This document shows positions 44,179 to 54,600 of a stretch of 64,000 nt of DNA, one piece after another. The notes beneath the pieces were generated by a model, which saw only the letters and a list, made by a program, of their open reading frames with translations, searched no databases and was not told the origin of the DNA. Each line of letters begins with the position of its first letter. Within the stretch, counting starts at the first letter, position 1. Made by a program: the position numbers and the translations under genes. The DNA is from Maribellus comscasis (GTDB lineage Bacteria; Bacteroidota; Bacteroidia; Bacteroidales; Prolixibacteraceae), in contig NZ_CP046401.1 of assembly GCF_009762775.1 (NCBI RefSeq), positions 558,001 to 622,000 of the forward strand, read 5' to 3'.

Positions 44179-45829
44179 CGCTACCGCGCGATTGCACCTA
44201 AAATCCGCAAGTTTCATATTTGCTAACAATTTTATTGTATTGACAGATACTGATAATCTAAAATGGACTCAATAATAGGATTATCAAGCAGATTGAAATT
44301 ATTCATTTTACAGTTACAGTGGTGGTTTTATAGTTTGGGCAATACATATTTATTGGAATTGTTTCTTCCTCAATTCTTCGTTTAGGGGTTAGCTGGTTTC
44401 TGGTTTTATGTTCTGAAATCGAGTGATCCAAACAACCTTAGTTTTACTTGTCTTCCTGATTCAACCCATTTACCGGGAATGCAAATAAAACGAAAGATAA
44501 ATTTTTTAATCCTGAAATTTGCCGATAAAAATGCTACTCTTTTTGAAAATGTTTCAATAATGTGAGTGTATAAGTTTCTGCACATAGCCATAATCAGTAG
44601 AAACACAGTATTCTGTTCCAGTTTTGAAAAAGGCATTTTATCCCACCCAAAATCATTTTTCAAAATATCGAATTCTCTTTCCTTTGCTCCCCTTGCATTG
44701 TAAAAGAACACCACTTCATCGTCTGTCATGTCGAAGTCGTTGGTAAGAATTGGACTATAAACACAAGCTTCTCCGGTAAAAGCGTTTATTTGTCCATCTC
44801 TTCGAGCCTCTTTGGTTATTACCAGCCTGTATTGTTTTAAAGAATTTGTTTTGGCATTGTTACCTCTTGCGTGACGCTCAAAAGGAGTGTAGGTTGTTGA
44901 GCCCCTGAGTAATATTTTGTCCCCTGTTTTTACTTCTTCCCATTTTTTGATGTTGCCAATAGCTTTTTCAAGGGTATCGGTCATTCTTGCTTTTATGAAA
45001 AACCGCCTGGCATTTTTTTCAATTGCTTTTATTATCTCGTAAGTGTACGATGCCGAATCGGCACGTATAACATCAATTGTTACCCCAACTTCATGAAGCA
45101 AAGAGCACATTCTTTCGATAGTTTCATGTTGCAGGACATGGGCGTTACTACGACCATTCCGGTTTTCAACATAAATGATATGATTGTTAATTATTCCAAC
45201 TCCCGGGCAATAACCATTCTCCTTTTTATAGGTGAGTTGTGCATCAGCTTTTTCTGTATAAATTAGTGTATTATCATAGTCTATGATCACTTTGTTCTTT
45301 TTGAATCCAGGAAGTAAGGTCAACATTTTAATATTTAATCGGTTTAATTTTTCTGCCAACGAAAAATGGTGTTCTGCCTTTCCTCGTTTTGTTCCAAAAT
45401 ATTGTGGGACATCAGCTAAGGATTTAAGGCGGTTCAAAACCCGGTCGGGGCTGGGAATACTGATAAATGGGTTACTCCGAAAGCCCTCCTTTAGGTTAAG
45501 AGACAGATCTTCGGCACAATCGCCCCCACAAAAAAATACAGACCAATAAGACATTACTATATCAAACCAATTGTATTTGCTTTGTTTGGGCAAGGCTGGC
45601 AAACTAGTATTTAACAAAGTGTTGATTTTTAAATTAATTGCCTCCTTGATAACAAAATTTAATCCGCCAAAGGCCGAAACAGGTTTAGAATTTAATACTT
45701 TCATATTTGGTATTTTGTAGCAACACCAATTTAGGTGAACATGCCAAAGCTGTAAAGCATTCATTTGAATAGTTTTACAGCTTTTTTCAACTATAACATG
45801 CGGATTTTAGGTGAAATCACGCGGGAGCG
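44179..45829 (-). mobile_element. IS1380-family insertion sequence
   Basis: About 1.65 kb bounded by imperfect inverted repeats of about 33 bp: the left end holds CACCTAAAATCCGCA at 44195-44209, and the complement lies at 45800-45814; outward from these the arms agree except for a few bases up to cgct at 44179 and agcg at 45829. The exact end nucleotides and target duplication could not be fixed (AGCG occurs near both ends). It carries one transposase gene read leftward. Its right end abuts array 2 directly, so it probably inserted there and removed or displaced whatever preceded the array. Confidence 0.75.
44406..45704 (-). CDS. IS1380-family transposase (DDE)
   Basis: A 432-residue transposase from the ATG at 45704 (MKVLNSKPVSAFGGLNFVI, the typical family start); the open frame extends 20 codons upstream without support. 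Catalytic-core motifs include KVIIDYDNTLIY (first Asp), VIRADSASYTYEIIKAIE (second Asp) and the later FFYNARGAKEREFDILKNDFGWDKMPF block with the conserved Glu, the hallmark end of IS4/IS1380-like transposases. The gene is full length with no frameshift, so the element may be active. Confidence 0.9.
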   Translation of the reverse strand: MKVLNSKPVSAFGGLNFVIKEAINLKINTLLNTSLPALPKQSKYNWFDIVMSYWSVFFCGGDCAEDLSLNLKEGFRSNPFISIPSPDRVLNRLKSLADVPQYFGTKRGKAEHHFSLAEKLNRLNIKMLTLLPGFKKNKVIIDYDNTLIYTEKADAQLTYKKENGYCPGVGIINNHIIYVENRNGRSNAHVLQHETIERMCSLLHEVGVTIDVIRADSASYTYEIIKAIEKNARRFFIKARMTDTLEKAIGNIKKWEEVKTGDKILLRGSTTYTPFERHARGNNAKTNSLKQYRLVITKEARRDGQINAFTGEACVYSPILTNDFDMTDDEVVFFYNARGAKEREFDILKNDFGWDKMPFSKLEQNTVFLLIMAMCRNLYTHIIETFSKRVAFLSANFRIKKFIFRFICIPGKWVESGRQVKLRLFGSLDFRT

Positions 45830-45837
45830 GGGGTTCT

Positions 45838-46014
45838 GTCTGTTGTAAATTGGGGCGTCCTGCAAGAATACAGGGCGCCCTTTTGGTTTCTGAACCTCTC
45901 TGTTACACAATTACCTTTCCTGTACATTTTGGGGCTCTTCCCGTTAAACAGGACAGGAAAAAAATGAACAGGGTTCTGTAAAAATGGAACAGGACAACAA
46001 AAGAACCTACATTG
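45838..46014. repeat. Second phased-hexamer array (array 2), diverged core ACAGGA
   Basis: CTG[TC] cores at 45840, 45860, 45900, 45920 and a degenerate CCGT at 45941 (one site at 45880 is degraded to CTTT) keep 20-21 bp steps. Inverted ACAG cores lie at 45948, 45968, 45989 and a degenerate ACAT at 46009 (steps 20, 21, 20), with an additional ACAGGA at 45953. Layout, the ggggcgtcctgc hairpin and the ttgaccttt right edge match array 1, but the hexamer has changed from GCAGGA to ACAGGA at most sites. The whole array sits between the IS end and the GH92 stop. Confidence 0.65.
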
Positions 46015-46048
46015 ACCTTTACTAATAGACTTGATAGAATTATGTTTA

Positions 46049-48385
46049 TTATTCCACTCCCCATTTTTTATTAGGTTTACTACCAAGAGTTAATTTTAAA
46101 AATCCGCCGTTTTTGAAATCCTCATGAGAAAACCAGTACTTATTCCATGCTTTTCCATTCAGAATAGCATTTTGAATGTAGATGTTTCTATCACTATTAT
46201 TCTCTGTATCAATAATAAAATCTTTCCCTGGATAGTAATTACTATCTAGATGTATAATAATTTTTTTGAAAATAGGACTGGTTATTTCATAAATCGGATT
46301 TGCAGAGGCACCACCATCCATTTCAAATAAACCAATAGCCATCAAAACACCTAATGCGCCCATCTGACCTTGGTCTTCATCTCCTTTATAACCACCGTAT
46401 GGTGTTATATTACTATATTCATCCTTTATTTTCCTAACCCAATATTGCGTGAGCCAAGGTGCTCCAGCATGATTAAACAGGTGAGCCATACCTGTACCAG
46501 GTTGGTTACAATAATCTGTCCAATTTGCATCATTTTTAATTTTATGAGAGGCCATACAAAACCCGTTTAATTCTGACTTTTTGAACTGTTTATCAAGTTT
46601 CTGAACATACCTATCACTCCCCCCGTTTAATTTTATTAAACCAGAAATATCATGCGGAACAAAATGAGAGTAAATAGCAGAATTACTCTCACAAAAACCT
46701 GATAAAGCTAAAGGATCAAAATTATTTACCCAGTTACCATTCATATCTTTTGGTTGAATATAACCAGTTTTTGCATTCCAAAGATTTTTATAGTTTTGCG
46801 AACGTTTCATAAAATATTCAAAATCATCGATTTTATTCATGGTCAAGGCAAGTTGAGCTAAACACCAATCCTGATATGCATATTCAAGTGTCATGGAAGC
46901 ACTCGCCTGACTATGATAGCCCTGAATATTGGGTCTGTCATGAGGAACATAGCCTTGTTTTATATAATAGGAAATACCACCACCTGATGGATTAAACCGA
47001 TGTTCGTATCCAGCCCGTTCCCGAATTCCTCCGGGGAAAGCATTTTTTTGCAAGCCTTCATATGCCAACTTTGTGTCATAATTACGAATACCTTTATTAT
47101 ACGCTGTAGCGAAAAAAGAAGATGCTGGATCACCAATCATAACATAGGAATAATTACCACCAGTAACGCCACGCGGTATCAAACCTCCATTTTGGTAGAT
47201 ATCAACCATTGTATTGCAGAATGCATCCATTACTTCAGGATAGACCATTGACCATAAAATATTCAAGGACCATTGACTTCCCCACCAAGCATCAAAATTA
47301 TAATGTGGGAAAAGAGGTACCCCCTCTTCACTTAACCTGACTCGCCTAACTCGCGGATAAGGGCCTGTCATATCCATATATTTTCCATCAACATCACTAA
47401 CAGTACGACGACCTAACAAAGAATGCCATAAGTCAGTATAAAACTTTACTTGCTGTTCGTTTGTTCCTCCTTCAATTTCAATACGACTAAGCCAGTTATT
47501 CCATTCTTTAAATGACTCTTCTTTTACTTGTTCAAACTCCCAGTGAGATAATTCTGTTTCTAAATTTAATTTGGCTTGTTCTACACTTACATAAGAAATT
47601 GCCACCTTTAGTAATATCTCTTCATTTTCTTTAGTTGAATATTTAACCGCAAGTCCAGAATTCCAGCCTGAAATCCGTTCAGGATCAGTATTTTTTACAA
47701 TTGAACTATCTTTCCATGTTATGATACTTTGAAAAGGTTTACTTAATCTTGCATAATAATATACAGGAAAATCTTTGGGACGTCGAATAATGCCCTCCAT
47801 AATTTCATAGCCAGCTATATCAGTGTCATTTACTCTCCAAGCTTCTGCATACACTGTGGAACCATGCCCCACATGAGCACCTCCATCAAAAAGAATATAG
47901 CTTTGCTCACTAGCAGGGAATGTGTATTTATGAAATCCCACACGTGTAGTGGAAGTTAATTCTACCTGAACCCCGTAGTCATCTAAAAAAACTTTATGAA
48001 ATCCAGGTTTTGCAATTTCACCTTCATGTGAATATTTTGATTTATATACTTCCATTCCCTTATGCCCTTGGAACTCTCCAACTGTTGGCATAACAGCAAC
48101 ACCACCCATTTCCCAAGCATGTATATGGCTAAAGCAACGAATATGATCTTCATCGTAAAGATATCCGGACCCCCAATCACCCTTCGTCCACATATCCGGG
48201 CTTAAATTTACCATACCAAAAGGGCGACAGGCAGAACTAAAATAAAACCAACGTGTTCTTGGAGCACCCGTATCAATAAATGGATTTACCAAATCTGTTG
48301 GACTCATATCCTGAGCCCAAACATCGATTACAAACAATAATGAAAGAAAAAGTAATATATGTTCTTTAAAATTTAGATTACTCAT
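46049..48385 (-). CDS. Secreted GH92 exo-alpha-mannosidase-family enzyme (module 3)
   Basis: A 778-residue exported enzyme (signal peptide 1-24, V-W-A-Q). GH92 enzymes are calcium-dependent exo-acting alpha-mannosidases. N-terminal beta-domain landmarks: LVNPFIDTGAPRTRWFYFSSA, CRPFGMVNLSPDMW, RCFSHIHAWEMGGVAVMP. The (alpha/alpha)6 domain includes GRRTVSDVDGKYMDM, NFDAWWGSQWSLNILWSMVYP, MIGDPASSFFATAYNKGI and GDEDQGQMGALGVLMAIGLF (GDEDQGQM at 668-675, the metal-binding aspartate motif usually GNDDxGxM). The R-T-R-W-F-Y-F stretch in place of the usual TFPG is unusual, so specificity for plain mannose is not certain. Last gene of module 3, after a 310-bp gap. Confidence 0.85.
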   Translation of the reverse strand: MSNLNFKEHILLFLSLLFVIDVWAQDMSPTDLVNPFIDTGAPRTRWFYFSSACRPFGMVNLSPDMWTKGDWGSGYLYDEDHIRCFSHIHAWEMGGVAVMPTVGEFQGHKGMEVYKSKYSHEGEIAKPGFHKVFLDDYGVQVELTSTTRVGFHKYTFPASEQSYILFDGGAHVGHGSTVYAEAWRVNDTDIAGYEIMEGIIRRPKDFPVYYYARLSKPFQSIITWKDSSIVKNTDPERISGWNSGLAVKYSTKENEEILLKVAISYVSVEQAKLNLETELSHWEFEQVKEESFKEWNNWLSRIEIEGGTNEQQVKFYTDLWHSLLGRRTVSDVDGKYMDMTGPYPRVRRVRLSEEGVPLFPHYNFDAWWGSQWSLNILWSMVYPEVMDAFCNTMVDIYQNGGLIPRGVTGGNYSYVMIGDPASSFFATAYNKGIRNYDTKLAYEGLQKNAFPGGIRERAGYEHRFNPSGGGISYYIKQGYVPHDRPNIQGYHSQASASMTLEYAYQDWCLAQLALTMNKIDDFEYFMKRSQNYKNLWNAKTGYIQPKDMNGNWVNNFDPLALSGFCESNSAIYSHFVPHDISGLIKLNGGSDRYVQKLDKQFKKSELNGFCMASHKIKNDANWTDYCNQPGTGMAHLFNHAGAPWLTQYWVRKIKDEYSNITPYGGYKGDEDQGQMGALGVLMAIGLFEMDGGASANPIYEITSPIFKKIIIHLDSNYYPGKDFIIDTENNSDRNIYIQNAILNGKAWNKYWFSHEDFKNGGFLKLTLGSKPNKKWGVE

Positions 48386-48694
48386 TTTAATACTTTTAAA
48401 ATTAGACGACTAAAATTTATTGATTCTTGTTTTCTTATCTGTTTTATTTTCGCTTTTCATGAAAATGAAATTTGAAAGTGAATACTACATACCAAATTCG
48501 CGTTCTTTTTAAGATCATTATACTGATAAAATAATTCCTTGTACATATTTATTGAGATTTTTCATAGCGTTTGGTATGTCTTCGCTGATTCCTTCTAATT
48601 GTAGATTTTCCCTAAATTAAGGATCAGAACAAGCATTAGAATAAAGTATACAATTCACCGAACAAAAAAAAAAAAATTTTATATACATATAATT
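48386..48694. other. Spacer between the module 3 sulfatase and GH92 gene
   Basis: About 310 bp, AT-rich, without a frame. On the minus strand a run of 13 T (48665-48677 region on plus as poly-A) lies shortly after the sulfatase stop but without a clear stem, so it is at best a weak terminator. GH92 may therefore have its own promoter here; no TAnnTTTG box stands out. Confidence 0.4.
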
Positions 48695-50065
48695 TCAATT
48701 GTGATAAACTATTGTGTCACAATCTACTGATTCTTCCCAAATTCTTAATTGTTTAACCAAACGGTCTGCTATTTCTGGATGTTCTTCAATAAGATTATTT
48801 GACTCACCAGGGTCAGCTTTTAAATCAAATAAAAATCGATTGTTATTTTCAGCTTTTTCTATTAGCAATTTCCAACTATTATCTCGTACTGCCCAATATT
48901 CTGGTGAAGTTTTACGAACAGGCCCCGATTTTATACGCCAAAAAAGAGTACGTTCCTGTTCCGGTTTATCCCCAAGAAGAATTGGCATTAAGTTAATTCC
49001 GTCTTCTTTCTCATACTTAGCGTCAAAATTCGCAAGCCGAAGAAATGTTGAAGACCAATCCATTGTAATTCCTACCTGAGCTGTAACTTCTCCGGCAGGC
49101 AATACTCCATGCCAACTGGCTATACACGGAACCCTGATACCCCCTTCCCAAAGTGAAGCCTTGTAACCAGTAAAGGGGGCATTTCTATTATAGGGTGCGT
49201 AATGGGCTCCACCGTTGTCAGACGTGAATACTACAAGGGTACGATTGCTAAGTCCAAGATTCTTTATTTTTTCTAAAACCCGTCCTATTTCAGAATCCAT
49301 ATATTCTACCATTGATATATACGTTTGTGGATCCTTCTCTTGTTGCCAGGACTTATGATTTGGGCGGACATCTTTTTCTTTGTCGTTTGGCCCCAAATAA
49401 GGAAAGTGAGGTGCAAGATGAGAGAGGTACAGGAAAAAAGGATGTTCTTTATTATTTTCTATAAACTCAATTGCCTCTTCTGTAATTAGATTCGTTGTGT
49501 AACCTTTACGTATAATTGTATCATTTCCTGACCACAGGTCATATACACCTATTCGATCCATATGCTCGAAATAATGATGATTTCCTCCGAGAATTCCAAA
49601 GAAATTATCAAAACCTTGTTGTAGAGGGCGCCTTTCAAAATCATATCCCACATGCCATTTTCCAAACACCCCGGTGGTATAACCAACAGACTTTAACGCA
49701 TTCGCAATGGTTTCACCATCTACTTTAAGACCTCTCCCCATTTCCTGATAGTACAATGCATCGTCCATTCCTAAGCGCTGTTGATACCCCCCCGTAAGTA
49801 AAGCAGCACGTGTGGGTGAACAAACCGGAGCATTTGCATAAAAATCGGTAAATCGAAATCCTTCGGTGGCCAAGTTGTCAAGATTTGGCGTATGAATATC
49901 ACTACATCCGTAACAACCTAACTCACCATAACCAAGATCATCCGCCATGATAAATACAATATTTGGGCGCTTATCTACTTTTTCACTATTTGGCTTTGAC
50001 ATACAGCTAAACATGCTTAATCCGATCATGAGAATAGCTATAAATTTATTAAGGTATTGTTTCAT
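48695..50065 (-). CDS. Sulfatase lipoprotein, motif CSPTR (module 3)
   Basis: A 456-residue sulfatase with lipoprotein signal to C21 (M-F-S-C). ADDLGYGELGCYGCSD holds the metal aspartates (41-42), C82 is in VCSPTRAALLTGGYQQRLG, then FGKWHVGYD and TSDNGGAHY. The compact size, QQRLGMDDA and HNHKSWQQEKDP-type loops fit arylsulfatase A-like S1 enzymes. It is the only sulfatase of module 3 and lies about 105 bp after susD, behind a hairpin. Together with GH92 it suggests a sulfated mannose-containing substrate. Confidence 0.93.
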   Translation of the reverse strand: MKQYLNKFIAILMIGLSMFSCMSKPNSEKVDKRPNIVFIMADDLGYGELGCYGCSDIHTPNLDNLATEGFRFTDFYANAPVCSPTRAALLTGGYQQRLGMDDALYYQEMGRGLKVDGETIANALKSVGYTTGVFGKWHVGYDFERRPLQQGFDNFFGILGGNHHYFEHMDRIGVYDLWSGNDTIIRKGYTTNLITEEAIEFIENNKEHPFFLYLSHLAPHFPYLGPNDKEKDVRPNHKSWQQEKDPQTYISMVEYMDSEIGRVLEKIKNLGLSNRTLVVFTSDNGGAHYAPYNRNAPFTGYKASLWEGGIRVPCIASWHGVLPAGEVTAQVGITMDWSSTFLRLANFDAKYEKEDGINLMPILLGDKPEQERTLFWRIKSGPVRKTSPEYWAVRDNSWKLLIEKAENNNRFLFDLKADPGESNNLIEEHPEIADRLVKQLRIWEESVDCDTIVYHN

Positions 50066-50093
50066 AAATTATACAATATGATAAATGGAATAT

Positions 50094-50146
50094 CAGATGT
50101 GCCTATTAAACCTAACATACTAATAGGATATTTAAAGGCACATCTG
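50094..50146 (-). promoter_or_regulatory. Intercistronic stem-loop between susD 3 and sulfatase
   Basis: cagatgtgcc (50094-50103) pairs with ggcacatctg (50137-50146), and inside it cctatta pairs with taatagg. On the minus strand no T-tract follows. Its position just after susD matches the hairpin in locus 2, so a shared role in RNA processing or susCD mRNA protection is likely. Confidence 0.5.
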
Positions 50147-50170
50147 TACATGTTGATTATTCTTCGTAAG

Positions 50171-51616
50171 CTAGTATCCAGGGTTTTGAGGCAGAATATC
50201 TGATCCTACTTTATCTATCTCGGATTGAGGGATAGGAAATAAAAGCCAAGTATCGTCGGCATTTTTCCCTAGTGCATTTAATACTTCAACAGCCCTACCT
50301 GTTCTAACCAGATCGAACCATCTAACACATTCAAACATTAATTCACACCTACGTTCCTTTTCCATTGCCATTCTGAATGCATTAATATCAGGTATATCTA
50401 TTTGGGTTAACAGATTTAACCCGGCCCGGTTACGAACTTTGTTTAATATTTCAAGTGATTGTTCCGGAACATTACCTGATATTTCTGCCAGAGCTTCCGC
50501 ATATAACAGATATGCGTCTGTATATCTTAACATTGGCCAATCCATACCGGAGTTTTTAGAACCTATATCGTATAAATAATCAAATTTTACATTAATCCAA
50601 TGCCCGTCAATCCATTGATTAATATCTAAAGCCAAATAATTATCTACTATATTGACATCTTTTCTAATATCTCCTGATTCGTATGACTCAACTAGCCCGT
50701 TCTCAAATTGTACATGCCGGGCAACCTCTCCAAATTTCCCGATAAATGCATTTGCATAACTAGTAGCTTCCCCTTCATTTCCGGCCTTAAATAATATGGA
50801 AAAAATTATCTCTTTCCCTTTCTCATTTGAACCGTCATCAGCAAATATTTCCTGATATGTTTCGGCAAACTCATAAGGACTATTAAAAAGTATATCTTCC
50901 AACAAAGGTTTTGCTTCTGCCCAACGATTTTGATTATATACCTTGCCACTAAGTGTAATAAAAACACGTGCTAATTCGCCTTCTGCAGCGTATTTGGTAA
51001 CCCGGCCATATTCCTGATCCGATACTATTTCTGGTAAATTATCGATTGCAAATTTAAAATCGTCCTCAATTAGATTATAAATTTCAAAAACATCAGTTCT
51101 CCCTATATCTAAAGCTTCTATTGAGTTTATTTCATGCTTTACAAGGGGAACAGCACCAAAAAAACGAACCAATGCAAAATATGCTTCTGCTCTGAAGAAT
51201 CTTGCTTCTGCTTTTATTCTGTTTTTGGTCGTTTCTTCAAATGAATTTATATTATCAATTTTGTCAAGAATAATATTTGCGTTGCTTACAACCTTATAAA
51301 AATTTTTCCAATAACTTAAAGTTGAATTTAACAACCAAATGTTTGAACTTATTTCATATTCTACATAGTTGAAACGATGATATGTATCACCCCTGAATTC
51401 TGTCATTCTTGTCCAATCACCCGGGACAATATTTTGCCATGAATCATAAACAGAAACTATTGCTGTTTCAAAATCAGACTGAGTTTTATAAAACGAGTTC
51501 ACATTAGCCTGTGAAATTGGGGCGAGATCAAGAAAACTTTCGTTACAAGCCGATAACATGGCAATTATGCAAATGGTAACTAATATCTTGATTTTTTTTA
51601 TTAAACTATTTTCCAT
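50171..51616 (-). CDS. SusD/RagB-family outer-membrane lipoprotein (module 3)
   Basis: A 481-residue SusD-like protein with lipoprotein signal to C24 (M-L-S-A-C). Landmarks: FYKTQSDFETAIVSVYDSW, IKAEARFFRAEAYFALVRFFGAVPLV (about 135-160), VTKYAAEGELARVFITL, PMLRYTDAYLLYAEALAEISG, ILNKVRNRAGL, ERRCELMFECVRWFDLVRTGRAVEVL and FPIPQSEIDKV...LPQNPGY. It is 22 bp after susC. Confidence 0.95.
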   Translation of the reverse strand: MENSLIKKIKILVTICIIAMLSACNESFLDLAPISQANVNSFYKTQSDFETAIVSVYDSWQNIVPGDWTRMTEFRGDTYHRFNYVEYEISSNIWLLNSTLSYWKNFYKVVSNANIILDKIDNINSFEETTKNRIKAEARFFRAEAYFALVRFFGAVPLVKHEINSIEALDIGRTDVFEIYNLIEDDFKFAIDNLPEIVSDQEYGRVTKYAAEGELARVFITLSGKVYNQNRWAEAKPLLEDILFNSPYEFAETYQEIFADDGSNEKGKEIIFSILFKAGNEGEATSYANAFIGKFGEVARHVQFENGLVESYESGDIRKDVNIVDNYLALDINQWIDGHWINVKFDYLYDIGSKNSGMDWPMLRYTDAYLLYAEALAEISGNVPEQSLEILNKVRNRAGLNLLTQIDIPDINAFRMAMEKERRCELMFECVRWFDLVRTGRAVEVLNALGKNADDTWLLFPIPQSEIDKVGSDILPQNPGY

Positions 51617-51638
51617 GATACAACTTTTTTAAATATTT

Positions 51639-54600
51639 CTAAAATGATACATTTATTCCAAATAAAAAAGTACGTGACGAAGGGTACATCCCATAATCAT
51701 TACCAGCGGCACGTGCATCTCCATTATACATATCAACTTCAGGCGAAAAACCGACATCATAGTGATCCCATGTGTAAAGATTTTCTCCCTGGATGTAGAT
51801 TCTTAAAGCAGAAAGATTTATTTTATCGGTGATTCTTTTGGGAAAAGTATAGCCTAATGTAATATTTTTCAACCGAAGATAATCTCCGGGATATATCATT
51901 CGACTGGTAAATTCACTACTAGCCCCTGTTGGAGATCCCCACATCCTTGGAGTCATTCCATCCCCTGGTTCCTCGGGTGAACGCCACCGATTTACCCAGT
52001 GTTTATACTTAACATTATGAGCTCCCTGAGGCCTGTCAAATTGCCTGCCAATAGTGTTAAATATATGATTCCCTCCAACTCCGTTAAAGAAAATGCTTAA
52101 ATCAACATTCTTAAAACTAAGCTGGCTAGTCAAACCCCAAAAATATTTTGGGATATTACTTCCTAATATCTGACGGTCATTCGCATCGATAACACCATCT
52201 GGAACACCATCTGGACCACTATAGTCTTCAATAATGACATCTCCAGGTTGACTACCAGAACGATGCGGAGTTGCATCTATTTCTTCTTGTGTATTATAAA
52301 CCCCAATTTGTTTATACATATAATATGACCCAATAGGATAGCCGACCATCGTAATATTATTATCTTCAAAACCACCAAAAATTGGGGTATCATTGGGACC
52401 AAGTTGTAATACATTATTTTTATTAAATGTAATATTAAAATTAGTAGACCACTTTAATTCTTTGTCAATATTTATGGTTGACAATTCAAAATCCCATCCT
52501 TTGTTTTCAATCTTACCATAATTCTGAGTTTCAGTTGAAAAACCTGTAATTGTTGGTACAGGTACATCCAAAAGTAAGTCATTAGTTTGTTTGTTATAAT
52601 AATCTACTGCAAACAAAATCCTGTTATTTACTAATCCTAAATCTAAACCGATATCTAAAGAAGCTGTTTTTTCCCAACTTAAATTTGGGTTAGAAATTGA
52701 ATTCGGTTTCATTCCTGGAGTCAACATCTCGCTTGTTCCAAAAAGATAATATGAATTACCCATATTAGCTATTGCGGAATAGTTTCCAATATCATTATTT
52801 CCGGTTTTACCCCAGCTTACTCTTAATTTTAACCGATTGATGGTTTGATATTGTTTTATAAAATCTTCCTGTTCAATCCGCCATGCTCCTGATATGGATG
52901 GGAACCATCCCCACTTTGTATTCTTTCCAAAGCGAGAGCTACCATCCCTTCTAATACTTGCCTGAAACAGATACTTATCACTAAACGAATAATTCACACG
53001 CCCAAGGTATGAAAGAAGAGACCATTCACTCATACTCGTATTCGCAACATATTCTGTTGCTGCATTTAATGTTGGGACATAATCATTTGCAAAACCTGTT
53101 CCTTTGATGTATGCAGATTTATTTTCTTGCTTTTGAGCAGTGAAACCTAACAAACCATCTACCTTGTGCTTTTCTTTTAATACTTTATTAAAACTTAAAA
53201 TATTCTCATTAAGCCAGTTCAATGATTCATTTCCCCAATACTCTCCTTCAGGAGTTTGATTTCTCATAATTATCTGGTTCTTAAACATATCCCTTCGAAC
53301 ATTAATTACTTTTGCCCCGAAATTATTTTTCAAGCTCAATCCAGGTAAAATTTCAATATGGGCATAAACATCCATTAAAATCTGATTTCTAACTTGTTCA
53401 TCTTTTAAATGTTCAATAATTGCTAGATTCTCAGGAGATCTATTTGCTAATGAAAATGTAGAATATACGTCAGATTCTCCCCAGTACCCCAGTCTGGGAG
53501 GTAGAATCGGACTGGAAAGGAGAGCATGATGGACAATACCTTCCTTCATTTCTGTGTCTTTATCATGAGAAATAATACGCATTGGAGTAAGACTTAAACC
53601 TATAGTTAAAAAACTGTTAATATCGGCGTCAATATTTGCACGCGCTGAGTATCTTATATAATCTGTATTTTTGATTATCCCCGTTTGGTTATAATATTCT
53701 CCAGAAAAAAAATACCTAACATTTTTTGTTGATCCCGATGCAGACAAAGTATAATTTTGAGTAGTTCCAGTCTGGAGTATAGCTCCTAAATGATCATAAG
53801 AAGGAAGATCTGGATCATTTAGTAAATTTTGATCATACCTATAATTATATGGCCTATCTAAAGGCAAAACATCAAGACTTCCTCCTGATTCAATCCATTT
53901 CCCATCTTTCTCATCAGCTATTAATTCCATTTGTTCCTTAGCATTTAACATTTCAACTCTCCTTTCAATGTTTGAGATACCGGAATAAATATTTAAATGC
54001 ATTTTAAGTTCCTGACCTTTTTCCCCTCTAGTTGTCGTTACAATCACAACTCCATTAGATCCCCTTGATCCATAAATGGCAGCCGATGCGGCGTCCTTTA
54101 ATACTTCAATAGATTCAATATTCGAAAGATTTAAATTAGCAAACGTCTCTGCATCAACAGGAAAACCATCTATCACATATAATGGATCCGTTCCTGCAGT
54201 AATTGACCCAACTCCACGTACTCTGATATTCGCGTTCTTCCCAGGTTTACTGCCACTCTGTTGGACATAAACACCTGCCATTTGTCCTTGTAAGGCCTGA
54301 TCAACTCTGGCAACAGGTCTTACTTCTAAATCTTCACTATTTATCTTTGCTATTGAACTAGTAAGTTCACTTTTTTTCATTGTACCATAGCCAATAGCCA
54401 CCACCTCTTCAATCCCAATAGCATCCTCTTCCATTGTTAAGTCAATCACCGTTTGTCCTCCAACAACTATTTCTTGTGTCCGCATCCCAACAAAAGAAAA
54501 CTGTAATATTGCATCACCTGGAATATTTGCTAATGAATATTCGCCATCAGCATTCGTTACCGTTCCCTGGGTAGTTCCTTTTACTACTACTGTTACTCCC

